The position numbers and the translations under genes were made by a program. Positions 1-9,270 of a stretch of DNA of 64,000 nt are shown in pieces. Position 1 is the first letter of the stretch. Every line of letters begins with the position of its first letter. The DNA lies in contig NZ_JACSQI010000005.1 of assembly GCF_014836715.1 (NCBI RefSeq), positions 1 through 64,000 on the forward strand. The letters run 5' to 3'. Source of the stretch: Escherichia whittamii. GTDB lineage: Bacteria; Pseudomonadota; Gammaproteobacteria; Enterobacterales; Enterobacteriaceae. The notes beneath the pieces are model-generated. The model did not search any database. It was given only the letters and a program-made list of their open reading frames with translations, and was not told where the DNA came from.

Positions 1-66
1 TGGTTCAGACTTCAGGATATGGTTGAGGGTTACCTGGTGATGAAGTCTCTTGATCAGGAGATCTGA
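1..66 (+). CDS. IS4-family transposase, C-terminal fragment (partial)
   Basis: The frame is open from the left edge to TGA at 64-66 and gives 21 residues containing LQ, EGYL and MKSL. This aligns by eye with the last residues of Tn5 transposase (LQ, DGFL, AKDL, then a terminal Ile just before the stop). The placement of Ile-stop inside the terminal repeat is the same as in IS50. The catalytic DDE core is outside the window, so whether the element is intact cannot be judged. Confidence 0.65.
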   Translation, partial: WFRLQDMVEGYLVMKSLDQEI

Positions 67-77
67 TCAAGAGACAG
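1..77 (+). mobile_element. Right end of an IS50-like (IS4 family) insertion sequence
   Basis: The window opens inside an insertion sequence. Positions 59-77 read, on the minus strand, CTGTCTCTTGATCAGATCT, which equals the 19-bp inside end of IS50/Tn5 as I recall it. The upstream reading frame ends ATC TGA inside this repeat, as in IS50, where the transposase stop codon also lies in the inside end. Positions 45-56 and 64-75 form a perfect 12-bp inverted repeat around a 7-base spacer. If the end is at 77, the flanking target duplication would start at 78; IS50 makes 9-bp duplications. The left end lies outside the window. Confidence 0.75.
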
Positions 78-148
78 CTCGGAGAGAGGGGGAAATGCAG
101 ACACCTTATTATTTTTTATTATTAGCCACTTGCTCGTCTTGCTTGTTA

Positions 149-1183
149 TTAGTCGTATTTCACGTTGATTAATGCGGTTGCCTCCAGTGCGCCAGATTTA
201 ACTTTATTTTTATCATAAACATAGTAACTGGCTGTTACTGGAATTGAAACCGTTGTATCTGTAATTTTTGACTTCGCCGCAATTTCTTTTAAATTTGTGT
301 ATCCTTTACTGCTGTCAGTGATATTTAAAAGTGTGACTGGCGAACCATCATTTTCAAGAATAAATCCTACGCCATTATCTTCCGGCCCTTTCAGTACCGT
401 GTTACTGTTGGTTAACAAGTCAGAACTTGATAAATACACCTGCATTTTCCGTGATGTTTGATTTTGTTGACCTAATAAGTTTTTACAACGCAGAATAATA
501 TTCCCTTCTTCACTATTTATTGTTGTTTTGTTACCTGTGTCTGGTAATTGTGAAACGGGAATACTCTTTAAAGTAATTAATAAATCATCAGGTTTGCAGG
601 TCGTTGTTATCGGGTTGTATGATAATGCCAGATTAAAGGAATAGACACCGGCATTTTGTGCCAATGCATTTCTGTAGCTATTCACACATGCATCCCACGA
701 CTTTCCTCCTAACAAACATATTAAAAATTGCACTGCGGCACTCCCACGCGTTGTTGATGAAGCACTGGATAATGTCGCGACACCATTAATCATCACTGCT
801 CCGCCGCCCCCCGCAGAAACATTCACTTTCGCGTTACTGGCCGCCGATGTCACGGTTACTGAATAACCATTTGTGAAACTGGTCTGGTTATTTGATAACG
901 TGATGCTGTTTTTATTAGTCCATTCAAAATGTAAATTTAATTTAATGGTATCGTTATAAAGCCCAACAATAATATCCGAAGGACTCATAGGGGTGATGGT
1001 ATTCGTACTCACACATGACGAATCATTAAAATTATATTCATATTTCGCTGTTTGTGTTTGAGTCAGTGCAAAGTCCCCCTGAACAACCAGATTATGCTGC
1101 GCTGACAACTCTCCATAACATGCCGCATAGCTCTCAGGTATAACCATCACCATGAATATAAATAATACTATGTTAATTTTCAT
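149..1183 (-). CDS. yehA: YehA fimbrial tip adhesin-like protein
   Basis: A 344-residue exported protein with an N-terminal signal peptide ending at SYA. It is the last gene of the yehDCBA operon, 15 bases after yehB, the usual place for the tip adhesin or minor subunit of a chaperone-usher fimbria. The C-terminal half resembles a pilin domain: paired cysteines and a final beta-strand ending INVKYD, the type of motif bound by periplasmic chaperones. The N-terminal half would carry binding activity, but its ligand cannot be read from sequence. Length matches the K-12 protein, so the gene is intact although the IS end lies only 71 bases past its stop codon. Confidence 0.9.
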   Translation of the reverse strand: MKINIVLFIFMVMVIPESYAACYGELSAQHNLVVQGDFALTQTQTAKYEYNFNDSSCVSTNTITPMSPSDIIVGLYNDTIKLNLHFEWTNKNSITLSNNQTSFTNGYSVTVTSAASNAKVNVSAGGGGAVMINGVATLSSASSTTRGSAAVQFLICLLGGKSWDACVNSYRNALAQNAGVYSFNLALSYNPITTTCKPDDLLITLKSIPVSQLPDTGNKTTINSEEGNIILRCKNLLGQQNQTSRKMQVYLSSSDLLTNSNTVLKGPEDNGVGFILENDGSPVTLLNITDSSKGYTNLKEIAAKSKITDTTVSIPVTASYYVYDKNKVKSGALEATALINVKYD

Positions 1184-1198
1184 AAAACTACCCGATGC

Positions 1199-3679
1199 TT
1201 ATTGGCAAATATAAGTTCTACTTTCATCAATCTCTTTACCGAAGGTGATTGTGCATGAAAGCCCTTGTTGTTTATCAATTGCCACATTAACCGCTGGCGG
1301 TATTTCATTGGTGCGAATAAATATCTGACTTCCCTGGCCGACAACACCAATGTTATGACCGTGGATATCATTGACTTCATAACCAAACGTTAATGGCTGT
1401 CCATCTGATTTTAATGCTTTTATAAACCAGGGCTTACGCTGATCGGTATCAAAATCAACCAGAACGACCGCGCCGCGATAAGGGGCGGTAATTTTACGGT
1501 TCCCGCGTAATTCTGTTTCGCTATCGCTTTGCGACACATCCAGCATCAGGTGATTTTCTCGATAAGATGTCATTCCGTCGTAAACCACCACACCATTACT
1601 GTTTGTTGTGCGATATTTTTGCCCATTGACATAAGCACCTTTAATTCCTGGTGCATGCATCACAGCAAACGTTTCGGAAAGACGGTTCGCCAGATTAACG
1701 CCACCCGACCAGGCGACAATACCCCCTGAAACACTGGCTCCGGCCTGTCGATAGGCACTCGACTGACTATAGCTGCCATTCACTGTTGCGACCGGAGCGG
1801 TCCAGGTCAAATTGGTCCCAGCTGTCGTTTCATTTCCCTGATGTTGGTGGCTCAAGTTGATACCATAGTTAAACTGATCGCGACTCCCAACGGTTCCCGA
1901 TAAACCGGTATTGTTTGAGGCAAAACCCTGATTATCAAAGGTCGTTGAGTTAGACATATATATTTGCCGCTGCGGCGTCGTAACGTCATCGCCCCAGTCA
2001 AAGGGAATCGATATAAAAATATTAAAGCGTTTCTCTTCGGTGTGGTTCTCGTCATACGCCTGGCTTGCCGCGAGGGTATAGCTTATCCGCCGCCAGTTAT
2101 TGGAATAACTCAGCTGATAATCTTTACTACTGCCGCTGCGCCCCCAGTAATCACGCCATAAAGTACTTAATGACACAGACCCCCAGCCTTCTGGCAATGA
2201 CTGACTCATATTGGCGGAAAAGCTATTTTTGCGTCCAAAATCATTCTGGTAATAATCGGCAATGTCATAGATATCGTTTTTATCACGACGATAATTATCT
2301 TTATTATTTGCCCACACATAATCGTTAAATGTGCGGTAATCACGCGACGAATAACGCCAGGCCGCCAGACCAAAACGTGTCGATGTTTGGCTCAAAAATT
2401 TGTTATAGGCAATTTGATAACTTTGTCCGTCAAATACTTCACCATTGTCTTGTTTACTGTGCGATTTAGTTGCATCGACTGAAATTGCGCCAATGCGCGT
2501 GTTCCACCCTGTTCCGAAGGTAAACGCATAGTAATTATTAGCAACCATCGTGCCGCCATACAGCGTCAGTAAGTTATTAAAACCATACTGATAACCCGCC
2601 TGGACAAAATCACTTTGCTTGCTCGCACCTTCAATATGACTACGGCCCGCCGCAAAATCATATTTTGATACGCCAGGTTGCAGCATATTAGGTACTGCCG
2701 CATAAGGCACCAGATACGTAGTCACAGAACCATCGGCTTCCTTAACACTCACATCAAGATCCGCACCTCCGCCCGCCAACTGCAAATCACTAATCGAAAA
2801 CGGGCCAGGTGGAACCTCTTTCTGATAAACGACAAAACCATTCTGTTCAATAGTTACCAACGCGTTGCTCTGGGCAATCCCCTGTACTCGTGGGGTAAAA
2901 TTTTGCTTCGAGTTTGGCAACATCTGCATATCACGAAATAACCGAACCCCACTGAAGCGAACGGAATCAAATATATCCGCTGACGTGTACATATCACCAA
3001 TACGCAACGTACCGAGAATTTGAGAAAATCCACGCTCCAGATACAGTGTGTTGCTTTTCCACTCCCCAGGATTGTTATCCGTTTTGCTAAAACTGGCATC
3101 AGAATGCAGTTGCCACCCCAGTAAATTTAACCCGCTGTTAAAACGCACATAGGTACTCTTGCTATTACCCGAGGCTTTATAGTCACTGTAATACTGACTT
3201 ACGTAATAAGATGTATAAAACGCATTGATTCCCCGTTCCCAGTTTTCTGGCGGAACGTAACCATTTTCCAGTTCTTCAACCCAGGCTTGGGGGACAGCAA
3301 GATCCAAACGAAAAATCCCAATATCCCAGGCGTAGCTTCCGCCCTGTACAAGTTGCTCAAATGTTAAACATTGTTTTTCGCGTGCAAAATTATCGCTATT
3401 TATACCTAACCGCTTTACAATTTCACGCGTCAGGCAAGTTTCATCTGGGTTATCTTTTACGATAATTTCATATTTCCCACGCCATTGCTTATTGACATAA
3501 ATATCAATGTCGTACTGGCCGGGTAAAGGCTGATTATCATCAAGACGCAAATTTGTTACTTGCTCACCTTTCATTCCTCCCATCATAAAATGGGTGTCAA
3601 AGGTTTCTTCTGTTGCATGTGCTTCAATGCCGAGCAATAACGCGACTATTGCTGATGCAAGCGGGGTCATTCTCAACAT
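1199..3679 (-). CDS. yehB: YehB outer-membrane fimbrial usher
   Basis: An 826-residue usher, the normal length for the PapC/FimD family. After the signal peptide come the N-terminal chaperone-binding domain (FDTHFM motif, about 25-150), a long beta-barrel with Tyr/Asn-rich strands, a plug domain, and a C-terminal domain closed by the Cys pair in LSCTITF and YICQ. It receives chaperone-subunit complexes from YehC and threads the fibre through the outer membrane. I chose ATG at 3679, preceded by AGGAG at good spacing, over the in-frame TTG 15 bases upstream, because the Met begins the hydrophobic signal peptide. yehC ends 15 bases upstream, so the genes are co-transcribed. Confidence 0.95.
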   Translation of the reverse strand: MLRMTPLASAIVALLLGIEAHATEETFDTHFMMGGMKGEQVTNLRLDDNQPLPGQYDIDIYVNKQWRGKYEIIVKDNPDETCLTREIVKRLGINSDNFAREKQCLTFEQLVQGGSYAWDIGIFRLDLAVPQAWVEELENGYVPPENWERGINAFYTSYYVSQYYSDYKASGNSKSTYVRFNSGLNLLGWQLHSDASFSKTDNNPGEWKSNTLYLERGFSQILGTLRIGDMYTSADIFDSVRFSGVRLFRDMQMLPNSKQNFTPRVQGIAQSNALVTIEQNGFVVYQKEVPPGPFSISDLQLAGGGADLDVSVKEADGSVTTYLVPYAAVPNMLQPGVSKYDFAAGRSHIEGASKQSDFVQAGYQYGFNNLLTLYGGTMVANNYYAFTFGTGWNTRIGAISVDATKSHSKQDNGEVFDGQSYQIAYNKFLSQTSTRFGLAAWRYSSRDYRTFNDYVWANNKDNYRRDKNDIYDIADYYQNDFGRKNSFSANMSQSLPEGWGSVSLSTLWRDYWGRSGSSKDYQLSYSNNWRRISYTLAASQAYDENHTEEKRFNIFISIPFDWGDDVTTPQRQIYMSNSTTFDNQGFASNNTGLSGTVGSRDQFNYGINLSHQHQGNETTAGTNLTWTAPVATVNGSYSQSSAYRQAGASVSGGIVAWSGGVNLANRLSETFAVMHAPGIKGAYVNGQKYRTTNSNGVVVYDGMTSYRENHLMLDVSQSDSETELRGNRKITAPYRGAVVLVDFDTDQRKPWFIKALKSDGQPLTFGYEVNDIHGHNIGVVGQGSQIFIRTNEIPPAVNVAIDKQQGLSCTITFGKEIDESRTYICQ

Positions 3680-3694
3680 AGGCAGCTCCTGCAA

Positions 3695-4369
3695 TTAAAT
3701 TTTGTCACTAATATAGTTGCCGTGATCATCGATAATGGTCAGTTGCCAGCCATTCGCATTATTATTTTTTACACTGACACTCTGACTTTCTAGTGGTGCA
3801 ATCATGATAGTTTCATAATTCACTTTGACATTATTCGCCTTAATGTCAGAAATCGTCACCCAATTTGGCGAGTCATTTTTTATGACTACGTTATTACCGT
3901 TACGATTCATCCGCAATTTTTTAAAGGTCGTTTTATTTACCGGGGCAACACCTACTGGTCGATAAAACAACTTAATTCTGTTTTGCATGGCAAATTTTAA
4001 CGCATTCTTTCCTTCATCTTCTGGGCTATTCGGTGGAATATCCAGAACGTTAAGATAAAAAATACTTTCCTTATTAACGGGTAATTTATTAGGCATGATT
4101 TTAATTTTTATTTGTTGCCCAGAATTGGCCGCTACTTTAACTACTGGTGGCGTTAACATGAAAGGAACCTGAATCTTTTCTGGCGGCAGAGACGTGTCAC
4201 CATCATCAATCCACGTCTGCACCAGTGAAGAACGGTTACCCTGATTCATCAGTTGTACCATGACTTCTTTCTGCTCTGCCGGGTAAATGATACGGGTCCC
4301 GAAAATAACCATTCCGGCATGCGCGGGAAATATCATAGAAGAGATGAGTAAAGATAATAATCCTTTCAT
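3695..4369 (-). CDS. yehC: YehC periplasmic fimbrial chaperone
   Basis: A 224-residue PapD-like chaperone. The signal peptide ends at AHA; the mature protein has the immunoglobulin-like N-terminal domain with TRIIYP followed by a basic/hydrophobic G1 strand (NRIKLFYRP), the region that donates a strand to pilus subunits, and a second domain to the C terminus. Start ATG at 4369 has GAGG seven bases upstream; an in-frame start 33 bases further upstream is possible but would push the signal peptide inward. It lies between the major subunit gene yehD and the usher yehB. Confidence 0.93.
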   Translation of the reverse strand: MKGLLSLLISSMIFPAHAGMVIFGTRIIYPAEQKEVMVQLMNQGNRSSLVQTWIDDGDTSLPPEKIQVPFMLTPPVVKVAANSGQQIKIKIMPNKLPVNKESIFYLNVLDIPPNSPEDEGKNALKFAMQNRIKLFYRPVGVAPVNKTTFKKLRMNRNGNNVVIKNDSPNWVTISDIKANNVKVNYETIMIAPLESQSVSVKNNNANGWQLTIIDDHGNYISDKI

Positions 4370-4454
4370 CTTAATGCCTCTTATATTTATGCTGACCGCC
4401 ATGAATATGGCGGTCAGTTTAGCTTACTGAAAAAAAATTGATTATTTTAAATAT

Positions 4455-4997
4455 TTAATCCTGGGCAACACGCATAACCAATGAAGAGTTAACAGTACCA
4501 GATGCAACACTACTGTCGGTCAACTTCAGGTATTTTGCCTTAAACGGAATGGCATATTGTCCATCAGCAGTTTTATAACTTTCAATATTAAACGGTGCGG
4601 AAATATCCAGTACCTCACTGCTATCACCCAAATAGAGATAATATCCGACTGTGTCATTACTACTGGATATTGCCTTATCATTACCAAGAATTTTCTCGTT
4701 GGTGATCAATGAAAGTTTTACGCCATCAATAGTCTTCGGACAAGTAATTTTCAGCATACTGCTGGTTACACCAACCGCGTCATCGTAAGTTGCATATTTC
4801 GCCTTACCATCAAATACTGTGGTTGGTACAGTCGGCATATTAATACTGACTGAATCACCACCAGCGACAAATGTACATGGAGATTCAGCAATATTACCTT
4901 TAATAGTTAAAGTTCCGGTATCTACTTCAGCAGCGAAAATACCAGCACTCATAAATACAGAAGATAAGACAGCGGCAGCAATAATTGAATGTTTCAT
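4455..4997 (-). CDS. yehD: YehD major fimbrial subunit
   Basis: A 180-residue fimbrillin: signal peptide ending at FAA, a donor-strand segment (GTLTIKGNI), a disulfide pair (Cys in SPCTF and in ITCPK), and a C-terminal beta-zipper segment ending with SLVMRVAQD. It is the first gene of yehDCBA and should be the main structural subunit. The ATG at 4997 follows AAGGAA and directly begins a typical MKxSIIAAAVLSS signal; the in-frame extension 32 codons upstream has no signal-like character and was rejected. A gap of 85 bases separates it from yehC. Confidence 0.93.
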   Translation of the reverse strand: MKHSIIAAAVLSSVFMSAGIFAAEVDTGTLTIKGNIAESPCTFVAGGDSVSINMPTVPTTVFDGKAKYATYDDAVGVTSSMLKITCPKTIDGVKLSLITNEKILGNDKAISSSNDTVGYYLYLGDSSEVLDISAPFNIESYKTADGQYAIPFKAKYLKLTDSSVASGTVNSSLVMRVAQD

Positions 4998-5210
4998 GAT
5001 GCGTTCCTTAATAAGTTTATTTTGTTTTGTTAAGAGTCTGTATCTCTTGGAAACAAATTTCTCACACCAAAAAGGTTGCCGCAATGTAAACATATTGTTT
5101 TGTTGATTTAAAACAAATTAACCAATGCAATATAATTGCAACAAATAATTCGCCATAACAAACATTTTTAAAACTGATTAATTACCGTAAATAACATTTA
5201 TGAATCAAAT
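4998..5210. promoter_or_regulatory. AT-rich upstream region of the yeh fimbrial operon
   Basis: About 210 bases, very AT-rich, between yehD and the yehE terminator, with A- and T-tracts and no convincing open frame. It must contain the yehD promoter on the minus strand. The base composition suits H-NS silencing, as known for cryptic E. coli fimbrial operons; this is inference. I see no inverted repeats of a fim-like phase switch. Confidence 0.5.
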
Positions 5211-5250
5211 AAAAAAAGCCAAAATCATTCACGAGAGTGATTTTGGCTTT
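5211..5250 (-). terminator. Rho-independent terminator of yehE
   Basis: AAGCCAAAATCA is repeated in inverted orientation at the other arm (TGATTTTGGCTT), and on the minus strand the stem is followed by a run of seven T. It lies 30 bases beyond the yehE stop and separates yehE from the yehD promoter region. Confidence 0.88.
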
Positions 5251-5279
5251 CTAAATATACTTAAAATGGTGTTGCGAAA

Positions 5280-5561
5280 TTAATCGTAGCGATTTAACAC
5301 GATTTTGCGTTTGTCATTACTACCCACAGCAACCACTTCTGTCGTAACGCCTTTTGCAGTAGAAGAAGCACGATAGCTGGTTTCAACTCGTTGTAACAAC
5401 CGCCCACAACGTTGCTGAAGATGGTTATTAACAACATCCATACTGCATGTAGGGGAACTAATCCTGCCATTGATGGTTAATGTTGCAGTATCAGAAGAGA
5501 ACGCGGGTGATGCTAGTCCATAAGCAAGAAAAACAACTCCTGACAACCAATACTTATTCAT
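5280..5561 (-). CDS. yehE: YehE, small exported protein (DUF2574)
   Basis: A 93-residue protein with a signal peptide (hydrophobic segment to ASPAFS) and a mature part starting TATLTINGRISSPTCSM, which resembles the start of a fimbrial subunit (beta-strand followed by conserved Cys; second Cys near residue 52). It is too short for a full pilin domain. Position upstream of yehDCBA on the same strand suggests a fimbrial accessory or degenerate subunit, but the terminator between yehE and yehD makes it a separate transcription unit. Function is not known to me. Confidence 0.85.
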   Translation of the reverse strand: MNKYWLSGVVFLAYGLASPAFSSDTATLTINGRISSPTCSMDVVNNHLQQRCGRLLQRVETSYRASSTAKGVTTEVVAVGSNDKRKIVLNRYD

Positions 5562-5750
5562 TGAACGTTATCCCTGTAGTAAAGGTTATGCCGGGTAGAT
5601 TGAGTGCATAACAAACTATAGCTGTACATCCGCTACACAGCCACGAGGGATGATAAAGAGACAGTGCTTGCACATTCAATCGCCTTTGTACAGTTTCGGA
5701 CTAAGATCCACTGAATATTCGCAGCATTAAAAAAGTGATTATTAAGGCTG

Positions 5751-5790
5751 CAAAAAATTCACCGCATCAATTTAACATTGATGCGGTGAA
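5751..5790 (-). terminator. Rho-independent terminator of mrp
   Basis: Perfect 13-bp stem (TTCACCGCATCAA at 5758-5770 with its complement at 5778-5790), 7-base loop, then a run of six T on the minus strand. It lies 30 bases after the mrp stop. Confidence 0.92.
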
Positions 5791-5819
5791 TGAAGAACAA
5801 CCAGAAAGATTAATGCGCG

Positions 5820-6929
5820 CTATATGACACGAAAGGCAATCTCGCCAGGAATGACTTCGCCCTGCCAGTAGAGTTGAGCTGCAACACGGTCTGCCAGCTG
5901 GCGGTAGATAGTGGTAAATTCGCTCTCCGGACGGCTAATAACCGTCGGAGTGCCTTTGTCGAGATCTTCACGCAGGCTGATGTGTAACGGCATTTGTCCC
6001 AGCAGTTGTGTATGATACTTCTCTGCCAGTTTCTCTGCGCCACCAGTACCGAAAATCGGTTCGTGATGGCCACAGTTACTGCAAATATGCACGCTCATGT
6101 TCTCAACAATACCAAGCACCGGAACTTCGACCTTTTCAAACATCACGATGCCTTTTTTCGCATCAATCAGCGCGATATCCTGCGGCGTTGTTACCACTAC
6201 TGCACCGGTCACCGGAATGTTCTGCGCCAGCGTCAGCTGAATGTCACCGGTTCCTGGCGGCATGTCGAGCACCAGATAGTCGAGGTCTGGCCATAAGGTT
6301 TCTTGCAACATCTGCATCAGCGCCTTGCTGGCCATTGGGCCACGCCACACCATCGCGTTGTCATCAGTGACCAGATAACCAATTGAATTGGTTGCCAGGC
6401 CATGAGACATAATCGGCGCCATGTGAGTGCCATCTGGCGAAGTCGGACGCTGATTTTCTGCCCCCAGCATGGTGGGGATTGACGGGCCGTAGATATCGGC
6501 ATCCAGAATACCAACTTTCGCCCCTTCCGCCGCCAGCGCCAGCGCCAGGTTTACCGCCGTGGAGGATTTACCCACGCCGCCTTTGCCGGAACTGACCGCA
6601 ATGATGTTCTTCACGCCGTTAATACCCGGCTGATTCTTCACGCGTTTCAGGGTGGCAATGTTATGCGACAGTTTCCAGTCGATAGCTTTCGCCCCAGTGA
6701 TACGCAGCAATTCAGCGCTACATTGCTCTTTTAATTCTTCAAACGCGCTATGCCAGACAAACGGCATAACCAGTTCCACATGCAACGTGTCGTCCATCCA
6801 GGCGACATGATGCAACGCTTTTAGCGTAGTGAGGTTATGCTTGAGGGTTGGGTGCTGAAAATTGGCCAGTGTCCCGGCAACCATTGCGCGCAGGGCTTCT
6901 GGTGATTTGGCCTGGGATTGTTCGTTCAT
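5820..6929 (-). CDS. mrp: Mrp (ApbC-type) iron-sulfur carrier ATPase
   Basis: A 369-residue P-loop ATPase of the Mrp/NBP35 family that binds and transfers [4Fe-4S] clusters to apoproteins in the cytoplasm. An N-terminal MIP18/DUF59-like domain (about 1-95) precedes the deviant Walker A motif GKGGVGKS at residues 115-122. The DADIYGPS segment is near 143-150 and the cluster-binding CxxC pair is C283 and C286 (CSNC). It is divergent from metG, with 167 bases between the start codons that must hold both promoters. Length equals the K-12 protein. Confidence 0.97.
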   Translation of the reverse strand: MNEQSQAKSPEALRAMVAGTLANFQHPTLKHNLTTLKALHHVAWMDDTLHVELVMPFVWHSAFEELKEQCSAELLRITGAKAIDWKLSHNIATLKRVKNQPGINGVKNIIAVSSGKGGVGKSSTAVNLALALAAEGAKVGILDADIYGPSIPTMLGAENQRPTSPDGTHMAPIMSHGLATNSIGYLVTDDNAMVWRGPMASKALMQMLQETLWPDLDYLVLDMPPGTGDIQLTLAQNIPVTGAVVVTTPQDIALIDAKKGIVMFEKVEVPVLGIVENMSVHICSNCGHHEPIFGTGGAEKLAEKYHTQLLGQMPLHISLREDLDKGTPTVISRPESEFTTIYRQLADRVAAQLYWQGEVIPGEIAFRVI

Positions 6930-7096
6930 CCCGACTCCTTATTTATAAAGATAACTTATCGCTATTAGTTTACCTGAAGTTAACAGCTAAGTACTTACCT
7001 AATAATGCATCATAAGATGCTTGCACAGGACTTACGTAACCATGCCCCATTTGGTACTATCTAAGCCCTTTTCACTACAAAGAAGTAATGCCTACT

Positions 7097-9130
7097 ATGA
7101 CTCAAGTCGCGAAGAAAATTCTGGTAACGTGCGCACTGCCGTACGCCAACGGCTCAATCCACCTCGGCCATATGCTGGAGCACATCCAGGCTGATGTCTG
7201 GGTCCGTTACCAGCGAATGCGCGGCCACGAGGTCAACTTCATCTGCGCCGACGATGCCCACGGTACGCCGATCATGCTGAAAGCCCAGCAGCTTGGTATC
7301 TCCCCGGAGCAGATGATTGGCGAAATGAGTCAGGAGCATCAGACTGATTTCGCAGGCTTTAATATCAGCTACGACAACTATCACTCGACGCACAGCGAAG
7401 AGAACCGCCAGTTGTCAGAGCTTATTTATACTCGCCTGAAAGAGAACGGTTTTATTAAAAACCGCACCATCTCTCAACTGTACGATCCGGAAAAAGGCAT
7501 GTTCCTGCCGGACCGTTTTGTAAAAGGCACCTGCCCGAAATGTAAAGCGCCAGATCAGTACGGCGATAACTGTGAAGTTTGCGGCGCAACATATAGCCCG
7601 ACTGAATTGATCGAACCGAAATCGGTGGTTTCTGGCGCTACGCCGGTAATGCGTGATTCCGAGCACTTCTTCTTTGATCTGCCCTCTTTCAGCGAAATGT
7701 TGCAGGCATGGACCCGCAGCGGCGCGTTGCAGGAGCAGGTGGCTAACAAAATGCAGGAATGGTTCGAATCCGGCCTGCAACAGTGGGATATCTCCCGCGA
7801 TGCGCCGTACTTCGGTTTCGAAATTCCAAACGCACCGGGCAAATATTTCTACGTCTGGCTGGACGCGCCGATTGGCTACATGGGCTCTTTCAAGAATCTG
7901 TGCGACAAGCGCGGCGACACCGTAAGCTTCGATGAATACTGGAAGAAAGATTCCACCGCCGAGTTGTATCACTTCATCGGCAAAGATATCGTTTACTTCC
8001 ACAGCCTGTTCTGGCCTGCCATGCTGGAAGGCAGCAACTTCCGCAAGCCGACCAACCTGTTTGTTCATGGCTATGTGACGGTGAACGGCGCGAAGATGTC
8101 CAAGTCTCGCGGCACCTTTATTAAAGCCAGCACCTGGCTGAATCATTTTGACGCTGACAGCCTGCGTTACTACTACACTGCGAAACTCTCTTCGCGCATT
8201 GATGATATCGATCTCAACCTGGAAGATTTCGTTCAGCGCGTAAATGCCGATATCGTCAACAAAGTAGTGAACCTGGCCTCCCGTAACGCTGGCTTTATCA
8301 ACAAGCGTTTTGACGGCGTGTTGGCAAGCGAACTGGCTGCCCCTGAACTGTACAAAACCTTTACTGATGCCGCTGAAGTTATTGGCGAAGCGTGGGAAAG
8401 CCGCGAATTTGGTAAAGCTGTGCGCGAAATCATGGCGCTGGCTGACCTGGCTAACCGCTATGTTGACGAGCAGGCTCCGTGGGTTGTCGCAAAACAGGAA
8501 GGCCGCGATGCCGACCTGCAGGCGATTTGCTCAATGGGCATTAACCTGTTCCGCGTGCTGATGACGTACCTGAAACCGGTACTGCCGAAACTGACCGAGC
8601 GTGCAGAAGCATTCCTGAATACGGAACTGACCTGGGATGGTATCCAGCAACCGCTGCTGGGCCACAAAGTCAATCCGTTCAAGGCGCTGTATAACCGTAT
8701 CGATATGAAGCAGGTTGAAGCCCTGGTGGAAGCATCCAAAGAAGAAGTGAAAGCCACTGCCGCACCGGTAACTGGTCCGCTGGCTGATGATCCGATTCAG
8801 GAAACCATCACCTTTGACGACTTCGCCAAAGTTGACCTGCGCGTGGCGCTGATCGAAAACGCAGAGTTTGTTGAAGGTTCCGATAAACTGCTGCGCCTGA
8901 CGCTGGATCTCGGCGGTGAAAAACGCAATGTCTTCTCCGGCATTCGTTCTGCTTACCCGGATCCGCAAGCGTTGATTGGTCGTCACACCATTATGGTGGC
9001 TAACCTGGCGCCGCGTAAAATGCGCTTTGGTATCTCCGAAGGCATGGTAATGGCTGCTGGTCCTGGCGGGAAAGATATCTTCCTGTTAAGCCCGGATGCT
9101 GGTGCTAAACCTGGCCATCAGGTGAAATAA
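7097..9130 (+). CDS. metG: Methionyl-tRNA synthetase
   Basis: A 677-residue class I aminoacyl-tRNA synthetase that charges initiator and elongator tRNA-Met. The HIGH-type motif is HLGH at 22-25, the zinc knuckle has CPKC and CEVC pairs near 145-162, and KMSKS follows NGA near 333-337. After the anticodon-binding helical domain comes a C-terminal tRNA-binding (OB-fold) dimerisation domain beginning about residue 575 ([10 protein letters not shown]). I chose the ATG that starts MTQVAKK; an in-frame ATG nine bases upstream is the alternative. Confidence 0.98.
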   Translation: MTQVAKKILVTCALPYANGSIHLGHMLEHIQADVWVRYQRMRGHEVNFICADDAHGTPIMLKAQQLGISPEQMIGEMSQEHQTDFAGFNISYDNYHSTHSEENRQLSELIYTRLKENGFIKNRTISQLYDPEKGMFLPDRFVKGTCPKCKAPDQYGDNCEVCGATYSPTELIEPKSVVSGATPVMRDSEHFFFDLPSFSEMLQAWTRSGALQEQVANKMQEWFESGLQQWDISRDAPYFGFEIPNAPGKYFYVWLDAPIGYMGSFKNLCDKRGDTVSFDEYWKKDSTAELYHFIGKDIVYFHSLFWPAMLEGSNFRKPTNLFVHGYVTVNGAKMSKSRGTFIKASTWLNHFDADSLRYYYTAKLSSRIDDIDLNLEDFVQRVNADIVNKVVNLASRNAGFINKRFDGVLASELAAPELYKTFTDAAEVIGEAWESREFGKAVREIMALADLANRYVDEQAPWVVAKQEGRDADLQAICSMGINLFRVLMTYLKPVLPKLTERAEAFLNTELTWDGIQQPLLGHKVNPFKALYNRIDMKQVEALVEASKEEVKATAAPVTGPLADDPIQETITFDDFAKVDLRVALIENAEFVEGSDKLLRLTLDLGGEKRNVFSGIRSAYPDPQALIGRHTIMVANLAPRKMRFGISEGMVMAAGPGGKDIFLLSPDAGAKPGHQVK

Positions 9131-9140
9131 TCCCCCTTCA

Positions 9141-9170
9141 AGGCGCTGCATCGACAGCGCCTTTTCTTTA
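9141..9170 (+). terminator. Rho-independent terminator of metG
   Basis: GGCGCTG (9142-9148) pairs with CAGCGCC (9155-9161) around a 6-base loop, followed by TTTTCTTT. It is 11 bases after the metG stop and insulates the following WGR/DUF4132 operon. Confidence 0.9.
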
Positions 9171-9270
9171 TAAATTCCTAAAGTTGTTTTCTTGCGATTT
9201 CGTCTCTCTCTAACCTGCATAAATACTGTTAGCATCTACATTCAACTGGATAAAAATACAGGGATGCAGA

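Noticed and set aside
59..77. Tn5 inside end as vector or library-adapter contamination
   Set aside because: The neighbouring bases do not match Tn5 or nptII, and the upstream frame encodes a diverged transposase tail, so it is native sequence.
4998..5279. Phase-variable invertible promoter for the yeh fimbria
   Set aside because: No flanking short inverted repeats and no recombinase gene nearby; the only inverted repeat is the yehE terminator.
7415..8146. 243-codon frame antisense to metG
   Set aside because: Shadow of a highly biased coding sequence; no promoter, ribosome site or family similarity.
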